A DNA stretch of 64,000 nucleotides, from the NCBI RefSeq assembly GCF_022513565.1, contig NZ_JAKWBE010000029.1, forward strand, positions 48,993 through 112,992, read 5' to 3'. Of this stretch, positions 33,550-41,690 are shown piece after piece (position 1 is the first letter of the stretch; each line of letters begins with the position of its first letter). A program made the translations under genes and the position numbers. Below the pieces are notes generated by a model. That model searched no databases. It saw only the letters and a list, made by a program, of their open reading frames with translations, and had not been told where the DNA came from. This stretch comes from Streptomyces gilvus. GTDB lineage: Bacteria; Actinomycetota; Actinomycetes; Streptomycetales; Streptomycetaceae.

Positions 33550-34779
33550 CTAGAACCCGTGCGGCAGCCACGGAGCCACCGTGGAGCCGAAGGCGAGGGA
33601 CGCCTCCGCGAGGGCGCCCTGGCGCAGCTCCCGGACCCGGCCGGCCGCGGCGAGCGCTTCCAGGCTCACGCCGCCCAGGTAGACCGAGCCCAACTCCCGT
33701 ACGGAGAGGGCCAGATCGGGGGCGTCCTCGGTGCGGGCGCAGGACGCGCCCTTCGGGTCGCCGGTCAGCCGCCAACGGCCGCTGTTCCAGGGGCAGAAGG
33801 CGTCCTCGACCGCCAACACCACGTCCACCGGCGTCTGGTAGGTCCGGGCCTCCAGCGCGGCGCCGACGTCCACCAGCCGCACGTGCAGCGAGTCCCGCAC
33901 CAGCAGCGAGCAGCGGCGGATGTCGGAGACCAGGTACTGCCACGGCTCGTCCACCGGCCGGCGCCGCACGTCGATCCTCGAGGTCAGGTCGATGCCGAAC
34001 AGGAACCGCCACAGCGCCGCGTGCGCCGCCGGGTCCAGCGCGTCCACGTCCCGCACGAGCACCGTGCCCTTGGGGCCGGAGGCGTCCCAGTCGCCCTTGA
34101 CCCTGAAACGCGCGTACCCGACGACCTCCCCGTCCCGCTCCGCCAGCACGCACTGCAGCGGTGACGCGCCGTCCCGCTCGCTCTCCGGATCGAGCACCCA
34201 CAGCCGCTCCCAGCCCGGGATCCGCTCCACCATCCCCGGCCGCCGCGGCACCAGTTGGGCGTACACCGCCTCACAGGCGTCGAGCGCGTCGGCCGGCTCG
34301 GCGTACCGCAGCCGTACGTCATCGGTGCCGTCCGGCACGGACAGCCGTACCCGGGTGGTGTCGATCTCGGCGTTGACGTGGAACGTCGCGGCGCCGTAGC
34401 CGAACCGCCCGTAGATCGCCGGTTCGGAGGCCGTCAGCACGGCCAGGGGCTCGCCCCAGGACCGTACGTCCGCCAACTGCCGCCGCATCATGGACGTCAG
34501 CACCCCGCGCCGCCGGTGCGTGGCGGCCACGCTCACCATGGTCACCCCGGCCGCGGGCACGGCGGCCCCGCCCGGCACGGTCAGCCGGAAGCGGAACGCC
34601 CCCGCCGTCCCCACACAGACGTCACCGTCCCAGGCCCCGACCGCCCGGTCCGGCTCGGTGAGCTCCCGCCACAGAGCCCGCTCCTCGGCGGGCTCCGGAA
34701 CTCCACCGAAGGCGCGGATCAGATTGTCGTACCACTCGTCCCAGTTCTCGGCTGCCAGCACTCGCACGTCAGTCCGCAT
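33550..34779 (-). CDS. GNAT-family N-acetyltransferase, Eis-like
   Basis: 409-aa protein with the tripartite Eis layout: an N-terminal GNAT fold with acetyl-CoA motif SVAATHRRRGVLTSMMRRQL, a second GNAT-like region, and a C-terminal SCP2-like domain (GASCARTEDAPDLALSVRELGSVYLGG). Eis enzymes acetylate amines, including some aminoglycosides; the natural substrate here is unknown. A conserved motif YGRFGYGAAT is present. The stop codon is one base from that of the convergent glycosylase. Confidence 0.88.
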   Translation of the reverse strand: MRTDVRVLAAENWDEWYDNLIRAFGGVPEPAEERALWRELTEPDRAVGAWDGDVCVGTAGAFRFRLTVPGGAAVPAAGVTMVSVAATHRRRGVLTSMMRRQLADVRSWGEPLAVLTASEPAIYGRFGYGAATFHVNAEIDTTRVRLSVPDGTDDVRLRYAEPADALDACEAVYAQLVPRRPGMVERIPGWERLWVLDPESERDGASPLQCVLAERDGEVVGYARFRVKGDWDASGPKGTVLVRDVDALDPAAHAALWRFLFGIDLTSRIDVRRRPVDEPWQYLVSDIRRCSLLVRDSLHVRLVDVGAALEARTYQTPVDVVLAVEDAFCPWNSGRWRLTGDPKGASCARTEDAPDLALSVRELGSVYLGGVSLEALAAAGRVRELRQGALAEASLAFGSTVAPWLPHGF

Positions 34780-34941
34780 GAACCATGCCTACCAGGGCAT
34801 TGCGGGACGAGCGAGGGAATTTCGCCTTGAGGCCCGCGCGACGGCTTTCGGTGAAGTTCACTGTGAAGTTGAGCCTCGGACGGGGGACAAGTGGGACCTC
34901 CCGTGCCAAGCAGCAGGTCCGATGGATAGGGTCCCGAACTA

Positions 34942-36120
34942 ATGGCAGCAGGACGAGAGCGGCGCGCGGAGGCCGAGACGTTCACGGCCCGGTTGAGGAT
35001 GCAGTGGCACCGGGTCCGCACCGGCCTGCGCAAAAGCGCCGTGGACTACTTCCGCGGGGACGGCTCGGACTGGTTCGCCCTGGCCGGGCTGTTCCTCACC
35101 ATCCCGGTGATCGCGTGCGTCACCCTCGCCAACTCCGTCTGGTGCTCCCCGGCCGCCCTGGTCGTGCCGATCGTCGCCGGCGGCCTGCTGCTGCGCCCCG
35201 CCAGCCTGCTCGGCCTGTACGCGGCGGCGGCCACCGCGCTGATCGTGGAGTCGGTGAAGCTGGGCCCGTACACCGAGGGACCCTCGCGGGTCACCCCGGG
35301 CGTGGTGCTCGTCGTCGCCGCCTGTGGTTTCTTCGGGCTGCTGGTCGCGCAGTTCCGCAGCCGGGTCGGCGTGCCCTGGCGGCGCGGCGGCACCATGCTG
35401 TTCGACCTGCGCGAGCGGATCCGGGTCCAGAGCAAGCTGCCGAAACTGCCGGACGGCTGGCACCGCGAGATGGCCCTGCGGCCGGCCGGCGGCCAGTCCT
35501 TCTCCGGCGACTTCGTGGTGGCGGCCCGGACCAACGGCGGCCGCACCCTGGAGGTCGTCCTCACGGACGTCTCCGGCAAGGGCATGGACGCCGGCTCCCG
35601 CGCGCTGCTGCTCTCGGGCGCCTTCGGCGGCCTGCTGGGCTCGCTCCCGCCGCACGCCTTCCTCCCGGCCGCGAACGGCTACCTGCTCCGCCAGGACTGG
35701 GACGAGGGCTTCGCCACCTCCATCCACCTGGTCCTCGACCTCGACTCCGGCGACTACGAGCTCTACTCGGCCGGCCACCCGCCGGGCCTCCAGCTGAGCG
35801 CGGGCAGCGGCCGCTGGGAGGAGAAGGCCGCCGAGGGCCCGCTGCTCGGTGTGTACGACGGCGCCCAGTTCGACCCCGTGAAGGGCTCGCTGCGTGCCGG
35901 AGACGTGTTGATGCTGTTCACGGACGGCCTGGTGGAGACCGCCGACCGGGACATCGTCGAGGGCATCGACCGCCTGACCGGAGAGGCCGACCGCTATGTC
36001 GCGGGCGGCTTCCACGGCGCCGCCTGGCACCTGATCGAGGCGGTGGCGAAGGACGTGAACGACGACCGGGCGCTGCTTCTGATCTGCCGGGAAGGCCCCA
36101 CGGCGGCAGCGGCCCGCTGA
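34942..36120 (+). CDS. Membrane PP2C-type (SpoIIE/RsbU-like) serine phosphatase
   Basis: 392-aa protein. After a basic cytoplasmic start there are three or four membrane helices (WFALAGLFLTIPVIACVTL, ALVVPIVAGGLLLRPASLLGLYAA, VVLVVAACGFFGLLVAQF), then a cytoplasmic PP2C/SpoIIE phosphatase domain: LRPAGGQSFSGDF, LTDVSGKGMDAG (metal Asp), YSAGHPPGLQL, LFTDGLVETAD and NDDRALLLIC. Such enzymes dephosphorylate anti-anti-sigma factors, so it may feed a partner-switching sigma pathway; no anti-anti-sigma gene is adjacent. ATG 34942 has no ribosome site. TAGGGT (34927-34932) lies 9 nt upstream. Confidence 0.88.
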   Translation: MAAGRERRAEAETFTARLRMQWHRVRTGLRKSAVDYFRGDGSDWFALAGLFLTIPVIACVTLANSVWCSPAALVVPIVAGGLLLRPASLLGLYAAAATALIVESVKLGPYTEGPSRVTPGVVLVVAACGFFGLLVAQFRSRVGVPWRRGGTMLFDLRERIRVQSKLPKLPDGWHREMALRPAGGQSFSGDFVVAARTNGGRTLEVVLTDVSGKGMDAGSRALLLSGAFGGLLGSLPPHAFLPAANGYLLRQDWDEGFATSIHLVLDLDSGDYELYSAGHPPGLQLSAGSGRWEEKAAEGPLLGVYDGAQFDPVKGSLRAGDVLMLFTDGLVETADRDIVEGIDRLTGEADRYVAGGFHGAAWHLIEAVAKDVNDDRALLLICREGPTAAAAR

Positions 36121-36210
36121 CCCGACCCGCCGTCGACGCCTCTCTCGCCGCGAGCGCCCACGTGCGAGCCCGGTCGTCACGGCGGTGTTGCGCAGGAAGA
36201 CACTGGACGC

Positions 36211-36681
36211 GTGACCGAGACATCCGGAGAGCTCACCCCGGCCGAGGTCGAGGCCGTCGCCCGGGCCGCCCACGAGGGACAGACCGACAAGGCGGGCCGG
36301 CCCTACGCGGAGCACCTGCGGGCCGTCGCCGAGGGAGTGCGCGCACGGGGCGGCGACGCCGAGCAGATCGCGGCGGCCTGGCTGCACGACGCCGTGGAGG
36401 ACGACGCGCTGAGCGAACGGTGGCTGGAGCGGGCCGCGTTGAGCCGCCGTACGAAGGACATCGTGCTCGCTCTCACCAAGCGGGCGGGGGAGACGCCCGA
36501 GGAGTACGCCGGGCGGATCCTCGCCACGCCGGGGGCGCGGCTGGTGAAGGAGGCGGACCTGGCGCACAACGCCGACCCGGCCCGCCTCGCCCGCCTCGAC
36601 GACCCGGCCACCCGCACCCGGCTGACCGAGAAGTACGCCCGGATGCGCGCGCTGCTCGGTCTGGAGCAGCCCCTGTCCTAG
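36211..36681 (+). CDS. HD-domain phosphohydrolase (RelA/SpoT-like HD fold)
   Basis: 156-aa protein. The metal ligands of an HD domain are visible: His21 (AAHEGQTDKAGRPYAEH), His59-Asp60 (WLHDAVEDD) and Asp in KEADLAHNADP. The arrangement is like the hydrolase half of SpoT-type proteins and of small alarmone hydrolases, so (p)ppGpp or a nucleotide is a reasonable substrate guess, not shown by sequence alone. A GTG start is used. The stop TAG (36679-36681) overlaps the convergent acyltransferase stop within the palindrome CTAG. Confidence 0.8.
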   Translation: MTETSGELTPAEVEAVARAAHEGQTDKAGRPYAEHLRAVAEGVRARGGDAEQIAAAWLHDAVEDDALSERWLERAALSRRTKDIVLALTKRAGETPEEYAGRILATPGARLVKEADLAHNADPARLARLDDPATRTRLTEKYARMRALLGLEQPLS

Positions 36682-37799
36682 GCGTTGGCCATCTGCCGCT
36701 GCTCGGACTTCGCGCGGTCGCGGGCCAGTTCGGCCGCGTCCCGCTTGAACGCCCACTTCATGTCGGGTTCCATCGCGAACCGGAACACCCGCCGCACCGG
36801 CGCGGTGCACAGCAGGGTGACGACGGCGCCCGCGACGAGGGTCACGAAGATCTCACCGAGCGGACCGTGCAGCCACTTGTGGTCGAACCAGCCGTAGAAG
36901 TCACCGGCCTTCACCACGAAGCCGTGCAGCAGATAGCCGTACAGCGTGCCCGCGCCGAGCGCCGTGAACCACATCCTGCGGCGCGGCACCCAGGCGAAGA
37001 AGCAGGCCGTCAGCAGCAGCGAACAGCCCATCAGGGCCAGCACCATGACCGGCCCCGACCACCACGGCGCGCCCAGTTCCTCGGCGGAGTCGCGGTGGTA
37101 GAACCAGGCGGCGTTCATCCGCGGCACCGCCCACCAGCCGACCAGCAGCGCGCCGGCGAAGACCGGCACCGACAGGATCCGCACGGCGCGCGTGCGCACC
37201 ATCTGGAAGTGCTCCGGCTTCATGCACAGACCCAGCACGAAGTACGGCAGGAACTGCAGGACGCGCTGCAGGTCCAGGTCGTCACCGATGTCCGGCGAGA
37301 GCGTCGCGAGCATGGCGACGGCGACGGCCAGGGGGAGCGGCCACCGGACGGTCTTCCACAGCGGGGTGGTCAGCCGCCACACGAACAGCGCGACCAGGAA
37401 CCAGGTCAGGTACCAGGGATCCAGCAGACTGACCGACATGCCCGGGTCGTGGTCGCCGTACCGCTTGAAGAGCGAGTACGCCGTCTCGAAGACGACGTAC
37501 GGCACGGCGACACCGGTGATCAGGCGGCGCAGCCGGTCGGGGCGCATGTCGAAGCTGCGGGAGAAGTAGCCGGAGATGATGATGAACGCCGGCATGTGGA
37601 AGGCGTACACGACGGTGTAGGCGGCCTCCAGGACGCGGCTGTCGCCCTTGAGCGGTTCCCAGGAGTGGCCCATGGCCACCAGCACGATCGCCAGGTACTT
37701 GGCGTTGTCGAAGAACGCGTCGCGCTGTGGGGGCGCCGGCGGCCGGGCCGGGGGGAGCGGTGTTCTGAGATGACCGGGAGACGAAGCGGCGTCGAACAT
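36678..37799 (-). CDS. Membrane acyltransferase, OafA/Acyltransferase_3 family
   Basis: 373-aa multi-pass membrane protein. DAFFDNAKYLAIVLVAMGHSWEPL carries the catalytic-type His of the family near the first helix. About ten helices follow, including AYTVVYAFHMPAFIIISGYFSRSF and LYGYLLHGFVVKAGDFYGWF, then a basic cytoplasmic tail. It probably O-acylates a cell-surface sugar or lipid. Start ATG 37799 (MFDAASSPG) has AAGGT upstream and suits the cytoplasmic Pro-rich N-terminus; the frame remains open to 37850. It is monocistronic here. Confidence 0.87.
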   Translation of the reverse strand: MFDAASSPGHLRTPLPPARPPAPPQRDAFFDNAKYLAIVLVAMGHSWEPLKGDSRVLEAAYTVVYAFHMPAFIIISGYFSRSFDMRPDRLRRLITGVAVPYVVFETAYSLFKRYGDHDPGMSVSLLDPWYLTWFLVALFVWRLTTPLWKTVRWPLPLAVAVAMLATLSPDIGDDLDLQRVLQFLPYFVLGLCMKPEHFQMVRTRAVRILSVPVFAGALLVGWWAVPRMNAAWFYHRDSAEELGAPWWSGPVMVLALMGCSLLLTACFFAWVPRRRMWFTALGAGTLYGYLLHGFVVKAGDFYGWFDHKWLHGPLGEIFVTLVAGAVVTLLCTAPVRRVFRFAMEPDMKWAFKRDAAELARDRAKSEQRQMANA

Positions 37800-38276
37800 C
37801 TGGGAGACCTTAGCGGCGGCTGTGGGAATTCGTAAAACCGTCCATGTCATTCCTGCTTAAGGCTGCGCGGGAACCCTTCGTTTACCCGGGAATTACGGAA
37901 GTAGACATCTCCACCCGCTGAGCTTATGCACCGGTTAGTCCGTATTATTCATGACAAAAGCCTTGAATCCGCACCCGCTTGATGTGCCTGTGGTGACAAT
38001 TCGAATTGCCTGCGAACGAGTTGTGTGGGCACGGAAACGATCCCGCGCAATTCCCTGTGCGAGTGCGCCGTCGAATTCCTGTACGGGGGAACGGAGTTGG
38101 GGCGCGGGCAGGGGCCGTCCCCGCATGGCCCGGGCAAAGGTCGCGCACAGTGTGGCCGACGATGCCTCACCTGCCGCATACGCGGGCCTGGTTGGTGGCA
38201 CGATGGTTCTGGCGGGGGTGTGCGGGCCGGGCACCTCCGGGCCGGGAGAGCGGACCGACCGAGGGTGTGATCAGTT
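37800..38276. other. 477-bp intergenic region with an AT-rich patch and a perfect palindrome
   Basis: Between the acyltransferase and a small membrane-protein gene. The part around 37930-38010 is clearly richer in A/T than its surroundings and contains TATTAT (37943-37948) and the 12-bp perfect palindrome at 37997-38008. A frame at 37951-38331 is open but has no coding character after the first 20 codons. I see no convincing gene here; the region may hold regulatory sites or a small RNA. Confidence 0.4.
37997..38008. promoter_or_regulatory. Perfect 12-bp AT-rich palindrome CAATTCGAATTG
   Basis: The sequence reads identically on both strands and sits in an AT-rich island inside very GC-rich DNA. 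A protein-binding site is a reasonable guess; the factor is unknown. Confidence 0.35.
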
Positions 38277-38471
38277 GTGGCCATTTCACTGTCTGTGGTG
38301 CTGCTGTTGGCGATCATCCTGGTGGTGTTGATCCGGGGAGGCTCCATCAAGGCCGGACCCGCCATCGTCGCGATCCTGTTCGGCTTCTTCCTCGCGTCGA
38401 CCGGCATGGCCCCATCGATCAACCGCTTCCTCAACTCGATCGCGGAGACGATCAACTCGATCAGCTTCTGA
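38277..38471 (+). CDS. Small conserved-looking membrane protein
   Basis: 64-aa protein with two hydrophobic segments, SLSVVLLLAIILVVLI (about 4-19) and AIVAILFGFFLASTGMA (about 29-45), joined by RGGSIKAGP, and a short helical tail NRFLNSIAETINSISF. GTG 38277 has GAGGGTG about 9 nt upstream. No catalytic motif is seen. The clean topology and codon bias argue that it is real. Function unknown. Confidence 0.65.
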   Translation: MAISLSVVLLLAIILVVLIRGGSIKAGPAIVAILFGFFLASTGMAPSINRFLNSIAETINSISF

Positions 38472-38773
38472 CCGTCGCGAGCGGTCGGGGCGCCGGCGCG
38501 ACGCTTTCCCGCCATGCCGCCGCCCCGCGGCGAGGTGCGCCCCGGCCGCCGGTCCCTGCCAAGAAGGCGGGGCGAAGGGCGTCCCGTACGGGGGAAGGAT
38601 TCCCTCGCGTGCTGAAGGGATCCTGGGCGGCGGTGGCGGCGGGCGCTGCCTCGGCAGGGCAGCACCGAACAGAAATGGGACTGGATCGTCTGACGGCCCC
38701 TCCCACTCGAGCCGCGAACGCGCCCCCCTCGGATCGGGCACGCGGAGGGCGCGGAGGGCCGGTCTGGTGGCAG
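38472..38773. other. 302-bp GC-rich intergenic stretch
   Basis: Between the small membrane-protein gene and the terminator of tRNA-Gly. Several open frames cross it but none has a ribosome site or typical codon bias. I see no promoter or RNA gene. Confidence 0.4.
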
Positions 38774-38829
38774 ACGACCGAGGCCCTGGTCAAGCGGTGA
38801 ATTCATCACCTGACCAGGGCCTCGGTCGT
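38774..38829. terminator. Exceptionally long hairpin next to tRNA-Gly
   Basis: ACGACCGAGGCCCTGGTCA (38774-38792) pairs perfectly with TGACCAGGGCCTCGGTCGT (38811-38829), 19 bp, and the interior contains a second stem GGTGA/TCACC around ATTCA. It lies 5 nt past the 3' end of the minus-strand tRNA-Gly and should terminate it. Confidence 0.9.
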
Positions 38830-38834
38830 GTCAG

Positions 38835-38905
38835 AGCGGGCGACGGGAATCGAACCCGCGTAGCCAGTTTGGAAGACTGGGGCTCTACCATTGAGCTACG
38901 CCCGC
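38835..38905 (-). tRNA. tRNA-Gly (anticodon UCC)
   Basis: 71-nt cloverleaf on the minus strand. The 7-bp acceptor GCGGGCG/CGCCCGC is perfect. The anticodon arm is CCAGT-CTTCCAA-ACTGG with anticodon TCC, and the T loop is GGTTCGATTCC. Discriminator U; CCA is not encoded. It is divergent from tRNA-Pro, 167 bp away. Confidence 0.96.
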
Positions 38906-39072
38906 ACACAGCGCGCCGCAGGTCGGAGTGACCGCGGCACTGAAGGCATCGTAGCGGGTCGGCACGCCCGGCCGCACACCCCGTTGCCCGAGCCGCCCCG
39001 CCCGCGCGCCCCGGCCGGGGAAATGCGGCGGCCCCACTGCCTGCGGCCATGTACCCTACGTGTCGCACCAGA

Positions 39073-39149
39073 CGGGGTGTGGCGCAGCTTGGTAGCGCGT
39101 CCGCTTTGGGAGCGGAAGGCCGTGGGTTCAAATCCCGCCACCCCGACCA
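39073..39149 (+). tRNA. tRNA-Pro (anticodon UGG)
   Basis: 77-nt cloverleaf: acceptor CGGGGTG/CACCCCG, anticodon arm TCCGC-TTTGGGA-GCGGA with anticodon TGG, T arm GTGGGTTCAAATCCCGC, discriminator A. The 3' CCA is encoded in the DNA. Two hairpins follow directly. No duplicated 3' end (att site) is seen nearby. Confidence 0.97.
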
Positions 39150-39150
39150 G

Positions 39151-39197
39151 TGGCCGGTCAACACCGGCCACCCGCGCGATCACCTCGGGTGATCGCG
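39151..39197 (+). terminator. Two consecutive hairpins after tRNA-Pro
   Basis: TGGCCGGT (39151-39158)/ACCGGCCA (39163-39170) with loop CAAC, then CGCGATCACC (39175-39184)/GGTGATCGCG (39188-39197) with loop TCG. Both stems are perfect and start two bases after the encoded CCA. Confidence 0.85.
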
Positions 39198-39211
39198 TCC
39201 CTTGATCGCCT

Positions 39212-39240
39212 TTGGGGCGTGTCGCCGCTGCCGTTACTAT
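39212..39240 (+). promoter_or_regulatory. Promoter of tig
   Basis: TTGGGG (39212-39217), a 17-nt spacer, TACTAT (39235-39240). Predicted start near 39247, leaving an untranslated leader of about 110 nt before tig. Confidence 0.65.
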
Positions 39241-39357
39241 GCAAGCTGCACGCCCGTGTGTCTCTCCTCTACGAAGCAGTCCTCCGGGCGGCGAATCCGC
39301 CGGAGCCGTTCTGGCCCCGGCAGAATCCGAGAAGTCAGCCATCAAGGAGACCGAACC

Positions 39358-40779
39358 GTGAAGAGCGCCGTGGAGACCCTGAACCCGACCCGGGTTCGGC
39401 TCACTGTCGAGGTGCCCTTCGAGGAGCTCAAGGACAGCCTCGACGCGGCGTACAAGAAGATCAACCAGCAGGTCACGGTGAAGGGCTTCCGCAAGGGCAA
39501 GATCCCTGCCCGCGTCATCGACCAGCGGTTCGGCCGCGGTGCGGTCCTGGAGGAGGCGGTCAACGACGCGCTTCCGAAGTTCTACACCGAGGCGGTCAAC
39601 GAGGCGGAGATCGACGTCCTCGGCCAGCCCGAGGTCGACATCACGGAGCTGAAGGACGGCGAGACGCTGAACTTCACCGCCGAGGTCGACGTCCGCCCCG
39701 CCCTGGAGATCCCGGACTACTCCGGCATCGAGGTCGAGGTCGACGCCGTCGAGGTCACCGACGAGGACATCGAGAAGTCGGTCGAGCAGCTCCGCGAGCG
39801 CTTCGCCTCCACCTCCCCGGTCGAGCGCGCCGCCGAGGACGGCGACGTGGTCACCATCGACCTGGAGGCCAAGGTCGACGGCGAGGTCCTCGAGGACGGC
39901 ATCGCCGGCGGCGTCTCCTACACCATCGGCTCCGGCGAGCTGCTGGACGGCATCGACGACGCCGTGAAGGGCCTGGAGGCCGGTGGCGAGGCCACCTTCA
40001 CCTCCGAGCTCAAGGGCGGCTCCGCGGCCGGCAAGGAGGCCGAGGTCACCGTCAAGGTCACCCAGGTCGCCGCGCGCGAACTGCCCGAGCTGGACGACGA
40101 CTTCGCGCAGCTCGCCTCCGAGTTCGACACCCTCGAGGAGCTCAAGGCCGACAGCCGCAAGCGCCTGGAGAACATGAAGCAGTACGACCAGGCCACGCAG
40201 GCCCAGGAGCGCGTCCTGGAGAAGCTGCTGGAGCTCGTCGAGGTGCCCGTCCCCGAGAAGCTGCTCGAGGACGAGATCAACACCCGCAAGCACAACCTGG
40301 AGCACCACCAGCTCGGCCAGATGGGCCTCACCCTCGACAAGTACCTGGAGATCCAGGGCAAGACCGCCGAGGAGTTCGAGACCGAGACCCGTGAGGCCGC
40401 GGTCAAGGGCATCAAGACCCAGTTCGTCCTCGACGAGCTGGTCAAGCAGGAGAAGCTGAACGTCAACCAGGAGGAGCTCACCGAGCACCTCATGCGTCGC
40501 GCGGCCTCCTCCGGCATGTCCCCCGACCAGTTCGCCCAGGCCGTCGTCGAGGGCGGCCAGGTGCCGCTGCTGGTCGGCGAGGTCGCCCGCGGCAAGGCCC
40601 TCGCGGTCGTCGTCGAGGCCGCCACCGTCAAGGACACCAACGGCGAGATCGTCGACCTGGACGACGAGGAGGACGAGTCCGCCGAGGCCGCCGAGGCGAC
40701 CGAGGAGGCCACCGCGGAGGCGGCCACCGAGGACGCTCCGGCCGAGGACGCCGCGGCCGGGGAGAAGACCGAGGGCTGA
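39358..40779 (+). CDS. tig: Trigger factor (ribosome-associated chaperone, PPIase)
   Basis: 473-aa chaperone that binds the ribosome exit tunnel. The ribosome-binding loop GFRKGKIPARVI (about residues 42-53) carries the GFRxGxxP signature. The FKBP-type peptidyl-prolyl isomerase domain is in the middle (AAEDGDVVTIDLEAKVDGE...ELLDGIDDAVKGLEAGGEATF), and the C-terminal helical arms follow. The last 45 or so residues are a low-complexity Ala/Glu tail typical of actinomycete trigger factors. GTG 39358 has AAGGAGA upstream. It lies just before the Clp protease genes, the conserved arrangement. Confidence 0.97.
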   Translation: MKSAVETLNPTRVRLTVEVPFEELKDSLDAAYKKINQQVTVKGFRKGKIPARVIDQRFGRGAVLEEAVNDALPKFYTEAVNEAEIDVLGQPEVDITELKDGETLNFTAEVDVRPALEIPDYSGIEVEVDAVEVTDEDIEKSVEQLRERFASTSPVERAAEDGDVVTIDLEAKVDGEVLEDGIAGGVSYTIGSGELLDGIDDAVKGLEAGGEATFTSELKGGSAAGKEAEVTVKVTQVAARELPELDDDFAQLASEFDTLEELKADSRKRLENMKQYDQATQAQERVLEKLLELVEVPVPEKLLEDEINTRKHNLEHHQLGQMGLTLDKYLEIQGKTAEEFETETREAAVKGIKTQFVLDELVKQEKLNVNQEELTEHLMRRAASSGMSPDQFAQAVVEGGQVPLLVGEVARGKALAVVVEAATVKDTNGEIVDLDDEEDESAEAAEATEEATAEAATEDAPAEDAAAGEKTEG

Positions 40780-40808
40780 CGCCCGAGGCGCCTGGAGATG
40801 TCGTGGGG

Positions 40809-40839
40809 AAGGGCCCGGGGACGCGTTCCCCGGGCCCTT
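40809..40839. terminator. Terminator of tig
   Basis: AAGGGCCCGGGGA (40809-40821), loop CGCGT, TCCCCGGGCCCTT (40827-40839): a perfect 13-bp stem extended by GGGG/CCC, followed by T. Confidence 0.85.
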
Positions 40840-40868
40840 TCCCGCATACGGCGGGCAGGCGCCCGCCG

Positions 40869-40885
40869 CTACGCCCCCGGCGAAC
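40869..40885. promoter_or_regulatory. Candidate ClgR operator upstream of clpP1
   Basis: On the minus strand 40872-40885 reads GTTCGC-CGGGG-GCG, an exact match to the GTTCGC-N5-GCG motif I recall for the activator ClgR of Streptomyces. It lies about 135-150 nt upstream of the clpP1 start and about 40 nt upstream of TAGGGT (40924-40929), a possible -10. ClgR is known to activate clpP1P2 in S. lividans. Confidence 0.7.
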
Positions 40886-41018
40886 ACCCCCGTTACCGGG
40901 ATTCCCCGGAGGGACCAGCGCGTTAGGGTCCATGAGTACGAGGGCAGGGGAGTCCCCGTTGCCCCCGGCAGTACACGTGAGACGGCCCGGCGCCGTCGTA
41001 AGACGAGCAGGTGGATAC

Positions 41019-41639
41019 GTGACGAATCTGATGCCCTCCGCCGCCGGCGAGCCTTCCATCGGTGGTGGCCTCGGCGACCAGGTCTACAACCGGCTGCTCA
41101 ACGAGCGGATCATCTTCCTCGGCCAGCCGGTCGACGACGACATCGCGAACAAGATCACCGCACAGTTGCTGCTCCTTGCCGCGGCCGACCCCGACAAGGA
41201 CATCAACCTCTACATCAACAGCCCCGGCGGCTCGATCACGGCCGGCATGGCGATCTACGACACCATGCAGTTCATCAAGAACGACGTGATGACGATCGCC
41301 ATGGGCCTCGCCGCGTCCATGGGCCAGTTCCTGCTCAGCGCGGGCACCCCGGGCAAGCGGTTCGCCCTCCCGAACGCCGAGATCCTGATCCACCAGCCCT
41401 CCGCCGGTCTGGCCGGTTCGGCCTCGGACATCAAGATCCACGCCGAGCGGCTGCTGCACACCAAGAAGCGCATGGCCGAGCTCACGGCCCAGCACACCGG
41501 CCAGACCGTGGAGCAGGTCACCCGTGACTCGGACCGCGACCGCTGGTTCGACCCGCAGGAGGCCAAGGAGTACGGCCTCATCGACGACGTCATCACCACG
41601 GCTGCCGGTATCCCGGGCGGCGGCGGCACCGGGGCCTGA
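41019..41639 (+). CDS. clpP1: ATP-dependent Clp protease proteolytic subunit ClpP1
   Basis: 206-aa serine peptidase subunit of the ClpP tetradecamer. The catalytic triad is Ser in GLAASMGQ, His in LIHQPSAG and Asp in SDRDRWFD. The handle-region NSPGGSITAGMAIYDTM is intact. It works with ClpP2 and the ATPases ClpX or ClpC to degrade tagged or regulatory proteins. GTG 41019 (MTNLMPSAAGEP) has AGGTGG 5 nt upstream and agrees with the S. coelicolor N-terminus as I remember it; an open frame back to 40803 lacks coding character. Cotranscribed with clpP2, probably under ClgR. Confidence 0.96.
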   Translation: MTNLMPSAAGEPSIGGGLGDQVYNRLLNERIIFLGQPVDDDIANKITAQLLLLAAADPDKDINLYINSPGGSITAGMAIYDTMQFIKNDVMTIAMGLAASMGQFLLSAGTPGKRFALPNAEILIHQPSAGLAGSASDIKIHAERLLHTKKRMAELTAQHTGQTVEQVTRDSDRDRWFDPQEAKEYGLIDDVITTAAGIPGGGGTGA

Positions 41640-41690
41640 GGCCCCCGGGAAAGCCCCCAGCCGACCGCCACAGCCCCTAGGAGACAGACA

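Noticed and set aside
34785..37835. Open frame of about 1,016 codons across the phosphatase, HD and acyltransferase genes
   Set aside because: It runs in the wrong frame through three genes with clear families, has low-complexity Arg/Gly/Pro content, and no ribosome site.
37951..38331. Possible 126-codon gene starting in the AT-rich pocket after TATTAT
   Set aside because: TATTAT is only 2 nt before the ATG, so it cannot be its -10 for a leaderless mRNA. The later part is a random-looking Arg/Gly/Trp/Cys-rich frame that overlaps the small membrane-protein gene.
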